From the NCBI RefSeq assembly GCF_000003855.2, contig NW_003101680.1:2045095-2109094 (forward strand): a DNA stretch of 64,000 nucleotides. The letters are read 5' to 3'. Below, piece after piece: positions 1-10,328 of the stretch. The first letter of the stretch is position 1. Every line of letters begins with the position of its first letter. This stretch comes from Blastomyces gilchristii SLH14081 (lineage: Eukaryota > Ascomycota > Eurotiomycetes > Onygenales > Ajellomycetaceae). The notes beneath the pieces were generated by a model, which searched no databases, had not been told where the DNA came from, and saw only the letters and a list, made by a program, of their open reading frames with translations. Position numbers and translations under genes: made by a program.

Positions 1-2547
1 CCCAGACTCTTTTTTTAGAATCTTCATTAGATGTCTAATCTTTGTCGAAGCAAGATGATCTGGAGTTTCGGGCTCATCATCGCTTTCATCGCCATCAGTT
101 TCGTCCACATCCTCGTCAGAATCGAGATTGATAACTTCCGTTGTCTTCCCTGAGCCGTCTCTAGTTTCGTCTTCTTCATCCTCGTCGGTTTCAGAATCAT
201 CAGATCCTAGCCATTCACCGCCACCTTCAGCATCCTCATCATCAGTTCCACCAGTGTTCCCAAGTTTTTCAACCTGTCGTTCACCATCTGGAACAAGCCA
301 TTCCCCGTCATCATCTTCGTCGTCACTGTCGACAATGAGACGCTGCTTTTGCAATCGCACTCGACGCACTTCAGAAATCTCAGCGGACGAATTACGATCT
401 GTGGATTCCCGGTGTTTCTTTTTATTCTTTAACTTCTTATCTTTCTTCTTCTTTTTCTTATCGCTCTTTTTCCGAGGGCTAATGGCTTGAGTCTGCAGAT
501 CGGCCTCGCATTCCGCACATCTACTCGCGCCACTCGTTGCTTCCTTGGAACTCAGCTCTGCCTGACAAACATCACAAAGTTTAGTCGTGACGCTTAGTCC
601 ACACATAAGATTAGCGATGCTATCAATATCTTCTTCTCCCTTGGCCGTTTTGGATTGGCTATTGCCTCCAAAATTGTTCATCAACACATCTTTGTCTTGA
701 GCAAGGTCACTCTTTACAAGATCAGGATGATTGCACGCCTGGCGGAGACGAAGGAGAAGAACCAATGCGCTTGCATAGTTGATATTGTCGCCGCCAATCA
801 TGCGTTCTAGAGTCTTATCAGTCCGCTGTTCCAGCCGTTTGTAAAACGCCCGTTCCGCGGGGGTGAATTCCGCCTCAACTTTCAAGACTTCGCGATTGGT
901 GATTCTGAATCCGTGTGGCGATTCCTTGTTTTCTCCCTTACTGTCAGAGCTTCCCTGACCCAATCCGCCATCCAATTTCAAGACATCTTTCGTCCGACGC
1001 TTCATAAACGCTTTGAGATAAACTTGTAGCCTCCGGATGGCTAAGCCGCCTCTCCCATTATTTAATGGTTTAGTGATCTGCTCTCGCCATGCTGCAAGAT
1101 CATTGTACGGTTTAATACGGAGGAAATTGATCAAGCTCTGTAATTCATCCAGATTATTCTGCATGGGAGTACCAGTGAGACACCACCTATATTCAGATCT
1201 CAGTGCACAGGCCGCCTGGGTTGCTTTGGCATTGCGGTTTTTGATGGTATGTGCTTCATCAAGGATAATTCTGTACCAATGGTTGGCGAAACATCCTGTA
1301 GGTTTCTTTTCGGAGCTTGCATGCTCGGAACTGAGGGTACCATATGTGGTAATCACAACATCGAAATGCGATAGACTATCGGCGTGTTTCGTTCGCTGAG
1401 GTCCATGATATACACAGACGCGTAATCGGTGGGAGTCTGTAACTTTGCTCTCAATTTCGGATTCCCATTGCTTAATCAGTGCAAGGGGTGCAACCACCAA
1501 TGTGCCTTTCCCAACTTCAGCGGGTATTTTCTTCTGTTTTTTATCTTTGTCCTCCATGGCCTCCACCTTTTCTTTTGGGTGGCAAGGGTTCGTAAGCATC
1601 AATGCGATCGTCTGAATGGTTTTGCCCAGACCCATATCATCAGCGAGAATTCCGCCTTTGGGAATCACGCCTCGTGTCTTTTTGACACCAGATTCCTTAT
1701 CCCTCATCCAATCGACGCCCTCTCGCTGGTGGGGAAGGAGTTTGATCTTCAACCCCTCAACAGTGCCATCGTCTTCTTCCTCCTCTTCCTCTTCCTCGTC
1801 TTCTCCCTCGTCAGCGGTCCCACCAACAGCAACTTTCTGAAGCTTACTAGCAAGAGCATTGATCTCGTCCTCAATCTTTTTTCGACGCTGCCTCGTGCGA
1901 GGTTTATCATCTTCATCCTCAAAAGCGCCTTCCAACAGAGCCTTGATATTCTCATTTGCCTTTTCTACATCAACATAGCTATAAGCATCCATGGCGCCAA
2001 TTTCTTCTTCATAGAGCCGGGCGTTTGTCGCAGTGCCAGTAAGATCGATGAAATTCTGCAAGTTGCTTAACGGTCTTGACATCTTCGGCTTTGTTAGAGA
2101 GGTGAATATAGGGATGGGAGCAGGTTGCGTGGTGCGATTGTTATTTGACGGCTTAACTATCTCGTATACACTGTCATCGCCTGGTAGCCTTCGAGAATTG
2201 CTGTACTCTGATGGCTTTACAGGTCGCAGGGGATCGTATCCTGTATATCTCTGACTCAGGGAGGAAATACTGCCTCCATGCTTTAGGGTCGTGGTTGGTG
2301 CCTGGTCATGATTGAGTCGATAATCCTTCCCCTGGAGTTGTGCTTCGGGTCGTGGCGGCGGCTGATGATGTTCTGGGCGTGGCTTATTGGCCTTCGGCAT
2401 GATGAACGGGTGGCCCTTGCTCTGATGTAATGAACTTAGGGGAGCTGATTGCCCAAATCCTGGCTGCGAGGACTGTCTACTCTGGGCCTTGTCGTTCTTT
2501 TCTGCCGGAAGGCCAGGGGCCCGTGGAGGCTCTCGTTCCTTCACCAT
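1..2547 (-). CDS. SNF2-family DNA-dependent ATPase (Rad16/Rhp16b/HLTF-like), N-terminal 849 aa, cut by window edge
   Basis: One uninterrupted minus-strand frame runs from an ATG at 2547 (in-frame stop just upstream) off the left edge, so the 3' part is missing. Residues about 1-200 are low-complexity. An acidic stretch lies near 255-265. The SNF2 ATPase core follows: Walker A motif LADDMGLGKT near residue 300, DEAH box near 428-431, then TGTPMQNN, and RQACNHPDL near the end of the N-terminal SNF2 lobe. After that come two CxxC pairs (CDVC and CAEC, about residues 640-690) that could bind zinc, and a long Lys-rich then Asp/Glu-rich linker. The helicase C lobe must lie left of base 1. Family knowledge: such proteins use ATP to translocate on DNA and remodel protein-DNA contacts in repair or transcription. 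The insert between the lobes resembles the Rad5/Rad16 branch, but I do not see a full RING. The family call is firm, the subfamily is tentative. Confidence 0.88.
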   Translation of the reverse strand, partial: MVKEREPPRAPGLPAEKNDKAQSRQSSQPGFGQSAPLSSLHQSKGHPFIMPKANKPRPEHHQPPPRPEAQLQGKDYRLNHDQAPTTTLKHGGSISSLSQRYTGYDPLRPVKPSEYSNSRRLPGDDSVYEIVKPSNNNRTTQPAPIPIFTSLTKPKMSRPLSNLQNFIDLTGTATNARLYEEEIGAMDAYSYVDVEKANENIKALLEGAFEDEDDKPRTRQRRKKIEDEINALASKLQKVAVGGTADEGEDEEEEEEEEDDGTVEGLKIKLLPHQREGVDWMRDKESGVKKTRGVIPKGGILADDMGLGKTIQTIALMLTNPCHPKEKVEAMEDKDKKQKKIPAEVGKGTLVVAPLALIKQWESEIESKVTDSHRLRVCVYHGPQRTKHADSLSHFDVVITTYGTLSSEHASSEKKPTGCFANHWYRIILDEAHTIKNRNAKATQAACALRSEYRWCLTGTPMQNNLDELQSLINFLRIKPYNDLAAWREQITKPLNNGRGGLAIRRLQVYLKAFMKRRTKDVLKLDGGLGQGSSDSKGENKESPHGFRITNREVLKVEAEFTPAERAFYKRLEQRTDKTLERMIGGDNINYASALVLLLRLRQACNHPDLVKSDLAQDKDVLMNNFGGNSQSKTAKGEEDIDSIANLMCGLSVTTKLCDVCQAELSSKEATSGASRCAECEADLQTQAISPRKKSDKKKKKKDKKLKNKKKHRESTDRNSSAEISEVRRVRLQKQRLIVDSDDEDDDGEWLVPDGERQVEKLGNTGGTDDEDAEGGGEWLGSDDSETDEDEEDETRDGSGKTTEVINLDSDEDVDETDGDESDDEPETPDHLASTKIRHLMKILKKESG

Positions 2548-3799
2548 TGTTACAGATCCTCAGGTCCCCAGATCTTACCCAGACCAAGATTTTCCGGCGG
2601 TAAGAAGCCAGTAATTCTCACTGGCCCTGTCAAATTTTCGTTTGTCGTGGAGCCAATACCCTTCTATAATTCAACGCCAACTAACCGGGTCGTTCGTGTT
2701 CTATTATATTGACGGTGTGGGCGGATATCTGCTTGGAACATGGGAAAAATAAACGTATTAGTCTGATATCTTGATTTGAGGCAGCCTGGGTATCACACAG
2801 GTCCGTGATCTGCAGGTAAAAGATGTCCTTTTAAAACGCGGAACGCGAGGTATATATATTAGGGACAAACCCTGCTCTCGTGGGTGTCTAAACATTTTTC
2901 GTACCTTTGCTAGTTCCTGGTAGCAAAAAACTCTAGTATATGGCTGTGAGCATGCCTGGCAATAAATAGTGGAGGTTCAGGCAAACGACCACACGTTGTG
3001 GTTGTGTATCTTCTCAATATCTGTCGCCATCGCAGGTGTAGAGCGTTATGTTTTTCTGTGTTTGGATGTACGCAGTATGTCATGGCAACCACAATGCTTA
3101 GTCATATACCAAGCCAATTTCTGGACATTCCAAGGTCAAACCTCCGGACCAATTAAATTGCAGTTAGATTATTGGGGGGTGGAACGCTCAGCGGAAACGT
3201 TGGAAATATGGCGCCTTCTATTCTCAGCTCTCTAGATTGCGTTAAGATGTAAACTATTAATCCATTTTATCTTTCATCCAATTTGCTGAGCTTCTTTTCC
3301 ATTATAAACTCACAGCACGTTGAAGTTAGTAGAAAAACGTTCCTACTAGCCATGACCCGCTAAGCACTTCCTAGCTAGGGTAATGCTCTCTTGCGTATTT
3401 TGTAAATACCTAGGTAGTTAACGCATCGCTTTAAGGCTGCATTTATAGCATTCATACTGTAGATATATAGTTAAAGTGTATAAAATTAGCTGAATAATCG
3501 CCTGCATATACCATGTTTATCCCGAGAAGCAATCCGGTAAGGGCGAAGTGGAACTCCCAATTGCCCATCGTGACGCATATCCAACCTTCGAAACCACAAA
3601 AAGAAAGCAAACCAAGGAGCCTGCCATAACCCCGATCACATTAACTTCCGAGGATACGTGTATATTCCTCTACCACTTAGATACCGAGAACGTGAAGCTG
3701 TAATGATAGACACAGGTCTAAATTTAAAGGGGGTTTGGCAATCTGAATTCTCAATCAAAGCGACAGAAAACACCAACCTACCAATATATCCCAAGTACA
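2548..3799. other. Intergenic region between SNF2 ATPase and sirtuin genes
   Basis: About 1.25 kb. It holds the promoter of the SNF2-type gene and the 3' flank of the sirtuin gene. Short ORFs here carry no recognisable domain or splice structure. No repeat or RNA gene was seen. Confidence 0.6.
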
Positions 3800-4925
3800 T
3801 TAGACATCTCCAATAACATCCTTGAAAAGCTCAGGCACAATCATGCTTGCATCGCCCTGGAAAAACCAATCCCCAGGCCGCATCCCGGCTGGAGGCGTGT
3901 CGCTACTATCCATATTAATAACTGCCACACGCGCCCTTTTTTCGCGTGCCATCTCCACATATCCCGCAGCAGGGAAAACCTGCGCCGTGGTCCCGATGAC
4001 AAGCATAAGATCAATCGTATCCGCATCCTCAATCCACTTATCAACATACTCTAGAGTCTTAGTTGGGAGCGATTCGCCAAACCATACCACGTCCGGCCGG
4101 AGGATATTGTTCTTGCATTGGGGGCACTGGGGTAGGTCCGCGAATGTGACGCGTGGAATGGGTACGTCTGCGTTGGAGATATCGAGCTCTACGCCCTCCG
4201 TATGTGCTGCGGTTGCTGTCTCCCCTGCTGAGGGATGAGGCTCGCCTTTCCATTCCATGGCAGTATAAAGAGACTTGGTAGCCTCTTCGCCTGTCTTGTC
4301 GTGTGCGGAGGGGACGGGTTCAGGAGCAGCTTTCGGGATATCAAGTACTGGCACGATGGGGTCATTGTAATCCTCTCTACTGTAATCACAGGAGGGAGAG
4401 GCGCACTTTACGTCGAAGAGGGAGCCATGGAGGACGTGGAGTTGGGATGGCGGATGGTTAGCTCGTGTGGAAAGGCCTATGTATTGAATTGTGCGCAACT
4501 GTTAACACTCACAGTCACTTTAACTAAGAACATACTCCGTACACAATGTATATGGCATATTAAAATTCCCACATGGTCATACCATCTACATTCTGGGTCA
4601 AAGTAATGAAATTGGGATTCCTTCTTGCCAACTCGGCGAGAGCGAAATGTGCTCTATTCGGTTTCGCTTTCAGAGCCATATGTCGTCTATAGCTGTAGAA
4701 TTGCCAAACGAAGCCTGGATTCGCCTTAAAAGCCCCTGGGGTCGCGAGTGAGCTCGCAGGATAGGACCGCCATACCCCGCCAGCACCACGGAATGTTGGA
4801 AGGCCTGATGCAGCCGAAAGGCCGGCTCCAAGAAGGGCCACCACATTTCTAGAGTTCTGAAGATACTCCGAGAATGATCGTCTCTCCGACTCAGACAGGA
4901 TCGACGGCTGAATTGCGGCAGCCAT
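3800..4925 (-). CDS. NAD-dependent class III (SIRT5-like) sirtuin, deacylase
   Basis: Two exons, 4925-4583 and 4476-3800, joined across a 106-nt intron (GTATGA...ATAG), give 339 aa. The join restores [17 protein letters not shown]-binding motif [15 protein letters not shown] at about residues 33-47, TQNVDG at 110-115, catalytic His131 in LHGS. Zinc Cys pairs are C139/C144 and C232/C235. An Ala/Pro-rich insert of about 70 residues lies between the two pairs. Y77 and R80 in FYSYRR match the Tyr/Arg pair that SIRT5 uses to bind acidic acyl groups, so removal of succinyl, malonyl or glutaryl groups from lysine is the likelier reaction than plain deacetylation (inference from the family). The N terminus has no clear mitochondrial presequence. 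Confidence 0.92.
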
Positions 4926-5592
4926 GCTCTAGGTTTGGGAGGTTTGGGAAGTTGAGGTTTGAAATGCGGGGTTTGGGGGCGGGACACTGAAGCTCAGAGA
5001 TATATGGAAACAGGCTCTGGTGATATAAGTAGAGGAAATTATTCCTTTGTTCCGAACTACTCTCCTCTCATGAAACGCAGGATGAATGAAGATAGCAAAA
5101 ATACCAACTGCATGGGACCTGATTCCGAGTTATTGGCATGGAGAAGGGAGGCTGGCTTGGACCTTCTGTACGGATTAGCTCTAGTGGAGTTTGCGGCTTG
5201 GCTTGCTGCGATATGTCCATATATGGACGATCCGAGGCCTTTAACTGGTCACTGGTCTGGTTGGTTTAACTAACTAACTGCCCGCTCCGCTCCCGTCAAA
5301 ATATTTATCTCCCAATTTACCTAACAAGACGGTCACTGCCGGCGAAGCTGTGAACTCATTTAGAATCCAGACAGGTTCATACATTTCAATTCAAAACCAT
5401 TATGAAGGATATTTATTCTCACTCTTAATTGCTGTGGAAGTAGTTATACGTTATGCAAGCCTACCCATTAATCTATACACAGTACGCTGTGGTGTCCATT
5501 TCTAGCCCCTATTTACTCCGTAGACTGCCTTCTTGCATATTTATAAACATATATATACCTATGTTTTTTTCTAAAAAAAAACCAACACAACA
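4926..5592. other. Intergenic: sirtuin promoter and 3' flank of the FMN-binding protein gene
   Basis: No gene recognised. It contains a TACTCCGTA 9-mer at 5514-5522, one of several copies in the window, and an AT-rich 3' region before 5593. Confidence 0.5.
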
Positions 5593-6498
5593 TTAATGTT
5601 TCTCTTTCTTTGGCAACCCAGCCACCGCAGCGCCACGAGCATACGCCTTATTCCTCCCATTAACCTTCTCTATAAACCTCTTAATATGCTCCGGAACCTC
5701 TTCCACCTCATTCTCCGGTGCGGGAATCGGCTCCCCCATCTCCTGCCAAACAGGTACCACTCCCGTCCATACTCTGCTTGTAAGCTCTTTATCCTCACGG
5801 TCGTCCGTATCGTCCGACGGACCACCATCCCTGATCTTCCCACTGCCATCCACAATCCTCACCCGTAGTATCGACGTCGACGTCATTTCTACCTTGTTGG
5901 GCGGCACGCGCGTATTATCATAGCGATTCTCCACGACGCCGTCGGTCACTATTTTCATGGCCCAGTGCTTTTCCGCCTCGTCTGTGACAACTTGGGCGTA
6001 CCCATGCAGTATGGCTGAGCGGTAATTGTAGCTGTGCGAGTTAGGGGTGAGGGAGAGGATGAAGCCATCCACGTGTGCGGCGGAGATGCAGACTGGGAGC
6101 CCCGGGTTCTCGCCCTCGCCGTTGGTAGCTCGAGCAAGATTCATGATTCGCGAACTGACGTAGCCATGCAGGTAGCAGTCCAGAGGCTCATTTATGTCTG
6201 CGGACGGATATTCGAATGAGCCCATCTGGCCAATCATGGGAAGGACGGCCGGGAATGGATCGTCAGGGCCTGCGGGAAAGGCAACATGTAGGACGGCAGA
6301 TTCATTGACAATGGAGTGAATTTGGCCCAAGTCGTAGGTTCCTGGATCTTACGTATTAATTGATGGCTGCTGTCGGGGAGTAGAGGTATGTATGAATCTC
6401 TGTGGAAATAGGGTCTGTATGGAGGGAAGCCTACCCCGGTGTTTGTACCGGTTCAATGCGCTCCTGGGGAGTTTTGGATAAACCAGTGACTTCCCCAT
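5593..6498 (-). CDS. FMN-binding split-barrel protein (pyridoxamine 5'-phosphate oxidase-like)
   Basis: Exons 6498-6435 and 6341-5593, with a 93-nt intron (GTAGGC...ATCCAG), give 270 aa. The protein starts MGKSLVYPKLPRSALNRYKH, and the splice yields a continuous GTYDLGQIHS join. The fold is recognised from a Pyridox_ox_2-type pattern: N-terminal strand with VLHVAF, the PMIGQMG loop, the LHGYVSSRIM segment, CISAAHVDG and NYRSAILHGYA. Such proteins bind FMN. Some fungal and bacterial members are annotated only as flavin-nucleotide-binding, and substrates are mostly unknown. The last about 80 residues are charged and end in PKKEKH. Real pyridoxal-phosphate synthesis is not established. No signal peptide. 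Confidence 0.85.
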
Positions 6499-7246
6499 TG
6501 TCTCAATTGTTCCAAACCTGGTACTGTGACGCGATGGCGTAGCTTCAAACGTGATATAGGTATATACCCTTCGATATATACAAGAGAGGTAACAGCTGGA
6601 TAAAGGCACTCTTTTCGGCACGGAGTATCCAAAATGCTTATCAAGGATTGTATAGATTCAGAGCAGGACGGACTGAATCACGGAAGAATTGGAAACCCAG
6701 AAAAGCTGAGGAGACTACTCAGCCTTAAATGTTTTTGCTCGTTTGTGTATGACTCCTCTGGTTGGAGGGGCAAGTCTGGGCTTGTTATTCCAGGGCTACC
6801 ACCGGCGCACTTTTTGACAAACCCGCCACTAATTTTTGACGTTGACCGATGCTTTGCGCCCTTCCACTAGCTACTAATCATCAATAATGGAAAGCCACTG
6901 CCGTATTCTAAAACGTGTGGGGGGACGTTTTCGGTTTTCACAGCCTATCGGCGGCGGATTTGCGACTGAAGAATAATAGCCTCGTATTCGGCGCCATGAC
7001 GATGAGCTCTTCCAACGCACGCAAAAATTCTCGAGCAAACGAGGCACGGATCAAAATTCATGCAAACTTAGAGTAGTTATATGAGTGATGTTATGGCTGT
7101 CTATTTAGGTCCGTCGGCCGATATACAGTAATGTACTGTACATTGTACAGTCCATGCATGTGCCAGAAGCACATCCCTTTTGGGGAGGATGCAAATGTCA
7201 ATCCTCCACAACCTCCACAACCTCCACAACCTCCACAACAACCCAT
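6499..7246. other. Intergenic, with minisatellite at its left end
   Basis: Promoter region of the split-barrel gene and 3' flank of the decayed GNAT gene. Apart from the tandem repeat at 7203-7238, nothing gene-like is seen. Confidence 0.5.
7203..7238. repeat. (CCTCCACAA)4 minisatellite
   Basis: Four perfect tandem copies of the 9-mer CCTCCACAA, immediately 3' of the decayed GNAT gene. Confidence 0.95.
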
Positions 7247-8541
7247 TTAACAGTCCATGCTGGCTCTCCCTCCTCCCAGTTTCCACATCACCCTCCGACT
7301 GACTTTATTTTGCAGTGAAACATCGGCAAATACCCACCCTTGGTCACTATTCATCCTCTCCCTTGCCTATCCCACCGCTGTCAAATCTAGATCTAGATCT
7401 AGATCTAGCTGTAAACACCCCTTCCTCCCCCATCGCTAGCTTCATTACCTCCCTCCCGATAGCTCTCGCCAATCCGTGTCCGTAGTGTCCCTCCTCCACA
7501 TGGAGGGTACACAAACTCCCATCCAGCCCTAGAAAAAGCCCATGCCACAGGCATTTCCCCTGAGGCATAGTCAGGGGCCCTGTTGGCCGTACCCCCGGGA
7601 CAAGAAGAGCTTGTATCATTAGCACCTCCATCGTAGTAGACCGCTACACTATGATTTTGCTCTAAGATCTCCTTCGACCGCACCTTCGACCGCGGGATAT
7701 CGGTGCGACTAAGCACCAGATCCCCCTGTTGCGCCTGGACTCCCACACGACGCTTGAGGTCGTGGAACCGGTACCCTTGGGGAAGGCCACTATCACTATC
7801 ATTAATCTCAGATGCACTCCCGTGTTCTTTACACGGTGGATCGTATGTAGACCGGTGGAAAATATATTTTATGTAAACTCCAGAATCGTGGGGAGGGATG
7901 CGGATTCTTGGTAAATGTGGTGGTATCTTCTCAGGGCCAGTCATCGTGGCCTGTAACAGATCGTAGATGTCTGTATGCAAGGTGCCAAACATGAATGATG
8001 TCGATGGATGGGGCGGAATCTTTTTAACGGATTTGCCGTGAAATGGAGTAGGTGGGTTGGAGTCAGGGGGGTGGTTACGTCCGTTCCTTTGCGATTCCAG
8101 ATATGAGATATATGGCGGGATAAGATGTGTTTGGATGTATAGACATAGAGAAAGAACCTGAGCCTATATCTCTACTACAATTTCAGGCTCAAGAACGAGT
8201 TTGCTCCATTGACCTATAGCCAACGGCAGCTCCTCTATCGCAGCCCATTCCTGTATCGATGGTACGGAGGCCCCAGCTTCTACGCTTGAATAGAGCCACA
8301 TTTGGGTTTCGCTGCCGGCATAGACATCCACGCTCACAACGAGCCACGGTGAGTACGCGTTGACGGATGCGGCTGTTGGTGCTGGGGGAAAGGTTGCGAG
8401 AATCTGTGCAGTTTCAGATGGGTAGATGAGAGAGTGCTGGATGCGCCTGAAGAGAGGCCCTGAATAGGGAAGATGCGCGGAGAGGAGGGGCAGCAGACAG
8501 CTCTGTGATTTATGGTGTCTATGAATGGCTGGAGCAGACAT
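7247..8541 (-). pseudogene. Decayed GNAT-type N-acetyltransferase gene (nonsense codon plus frameshifts)
   Basis: From ATG 8541 the frame encodes an N-terminal region like fungal GNAT proteins (SPWLVVSVDV, TQMWLYSS). It meets a TAG at 8166-8164 and continues in the same frame (AQVLSLCLYIQ, IPPYISYLES, FMFGTLHTDIYDLL). The acetyl-CoA-binding region is split: MPVAWAF is followed by GLDGSLCTLHVEEGHYGHGL only after a one-base shift at a run of five A on the plus strand (7533-7537). The C-terminal GWVFADVSLQN...WKLGGG lies in a further frame, past an ATCTAG hexamer array, and ends at TAA 7249-7247. No intron of normal size removes the TAG, so I read this as a pseudogene. A short truncated peptide could still be made. 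Confidence 0.75.
7385..7408. repeat. (ATCTAG)4 microsatellite inside the GNAT relic
   Basis: Four perfect tandem ATCTAG hexamers. They sit where the GNAT relic changes frame, between the acetyl-CoA motif and the C-terminal motif. Confidence 0.95.
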
Positions 8542-9226
8542 TGTGCCTGATCACTCTTACGATTGAATTTGGTGGATTTCTCTAAACCGTACAGAGGAGC
8601 ATATCGGCTTTCTCATTTCCGTTTCTCAGTGCAAAAGGCCGACAATCCATTTAAGCTTGAACTCGGACAGAAACTATTTATATAGCTCACTGTTCACATC
8701 CATATCAGCCCGCTAAATTATTTAGCGCCCTGACGAAGCTCATAAGTGAACACATACTACAATCCCATCATCCTGCCTTTTAAACCACAGACTCTATACT
8801 AAAAGGATCATTGCTGGGGGTATTTTCTATGTAAGTTGGTGGAGAGCACTCCTGAATATCGACCGATACGAAAAAAGTGGACGAGTAACCACTTTTTCCA
8901 AGGTTCTACATGTGTATAATCTGACGTATTGAAGAAGTATCAAATCAGATGTTAAATATAGCAACACTAATCGATGATATCTGATAGTGCGAGACTGCTA
9001 GGAGACGATTGTGTAGCCTTCATGCTGTAACAAGCCTTTATTACCACTCTTAGTAAAGGATTTTAAAAAGAAACCGCCCACTGTCATACCACATCCCACA
9101 TAATAAAAAACAAAAGATCCCTATTCTATAGAAATGCTGACAATCCTTCGGATAACACGATAAGAACCCGCACAAACCTACTGTTTCGCCTCGAGGAACA
9201 GACTCGACAGCTCCCATACCTGAAGC
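8542..9226. other. Intergenic region, no feature seen
   Basis: AT-rich, about 0.7 kb. Promoter flank of the GNAT relic and 3' flank of the next minus-strand gene. No recognisable ORF. Confidence 0.5.
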
Positions 9227-10328
9227 TCACCCTCCAGCATTCTCACCTATCTCCTGCAGGACGTCAAAAATCTTATACCGCAACCGATGCTCAGCCTCCG
9301 CCACAATCCAGCAACTCAGCATGATCATGTCCTCCGTGAGATTCCCCACATGTGGTCCATCGGGGTTGAGATCCTTCTCATCCTTCGCGCGACTGTGCGG
9401 GTTGCTGGCGAGTGCATCCACTCTGCGCGTAAAAGCAGCCACTGAGGATCCTCCAACACCATTATTGTCACCAATTGGCAGTTCATAAGCCTCTTCATAA
9501 ACACGAAGTGCCCCAATGAACAGTTTCTTCTTATTTGGTGGCTGTCCGGTTTTGATTGAGCGGTGGTAGTGTGCTGAACGGCGCTTTTCAAATGTTGCAA
9601 TTAGGGCGTGGTCGGAGGTACGGATGAGCTATGTAGAAATAATTACCATAATCATACGACAGCAACATACCATGGGTCACAATAGCGGCATAATGTAGCT
9701 ACGTTACCTCTAGTCGGCTTCTGTGAATACGTACCTTCAAGCAATGAGACCAACCCTTGACTCCTTTCATGAAGCCCGTGGCAAATCTCCGTGTACCGGA
9801 CCATCTATACCGTGTCCCTTCGATCTCAAACTCGACCTTCCGCGATAATCCCGACCGATGCATACGCACCAATATCACCTTCCCAGACACCGGCTCCTCA
9901 TCCTTCAGCGGCTCCTTTGGCGGCTTTGATCCTCGACAAAAGAACTTGCGCAATTTCTCCTTACGTGCATAGCTCTTTGCTTTTCTGCGTCGGTCCTTGT
10001 TCTTGAGAATTTCGCTGACACCGTCCCCTAGCCAAACTTTGAAGGAGGTCCACATGGCAGTACGCCTGGCACGTCCGATGACGGTCGTCTCAGGGGTATA
10101 TTTGGGGTTGTCCCCCCTGCAGAAGACCGGGACCCATTGGCTGGCATGTTTGTGAGGGACTTTGTTGACCACAAAATACTGGGCAGGTTCCGTATCTGAA
10201 GGGGCGAGCAGAGCCTTGTGGCCAGGGTACAGGCGGGTATACAGTTGGAGATATTTAGTTGGGGACTTGCTAGGTGGGACCTCCGAATTGTGTTCAGAGG
10301 GCCTTTTCGTAGGTTTTATCTCAAACAT
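9227..10328 (-). CDS. Unrecognised fungal protein, possible tubby/LURP-like beta-barrel
   Basis: Exons 10328-9735 and 9628-9227, with a 106-nt intron (GTACGT...ACATAG), give 331 aa and an uninterrupted HCLK-LIRTSDHALIATFEK join. The N-terminal half is basic, with a Lys/Arg-rich patch near residues 110-135 (KNKDRRRKAKSYARKEK). The middle (RKVEFEIEGTRYRW, then DHALIATFEK) looks like the strand pattern of tubby/LURP-one-like beta-barrels, but this is only a resemblance. The C-terminal part (DLTEDMIMLSCWIVAEAEHRLRYKIFDVL) is probably helical. No signal peptide or membrane segment. I do not assign a function. The clean splice and long continuous frame argue that it is a real gene. Confidence 0.75.

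Noticed and set aside
128..2254. Plus-strand ORFs over 1-2.5 kb
   Set aside because: Antisense shadows of the SNF2-type gene; Ser-rich or hydrophobic composition without motifs.
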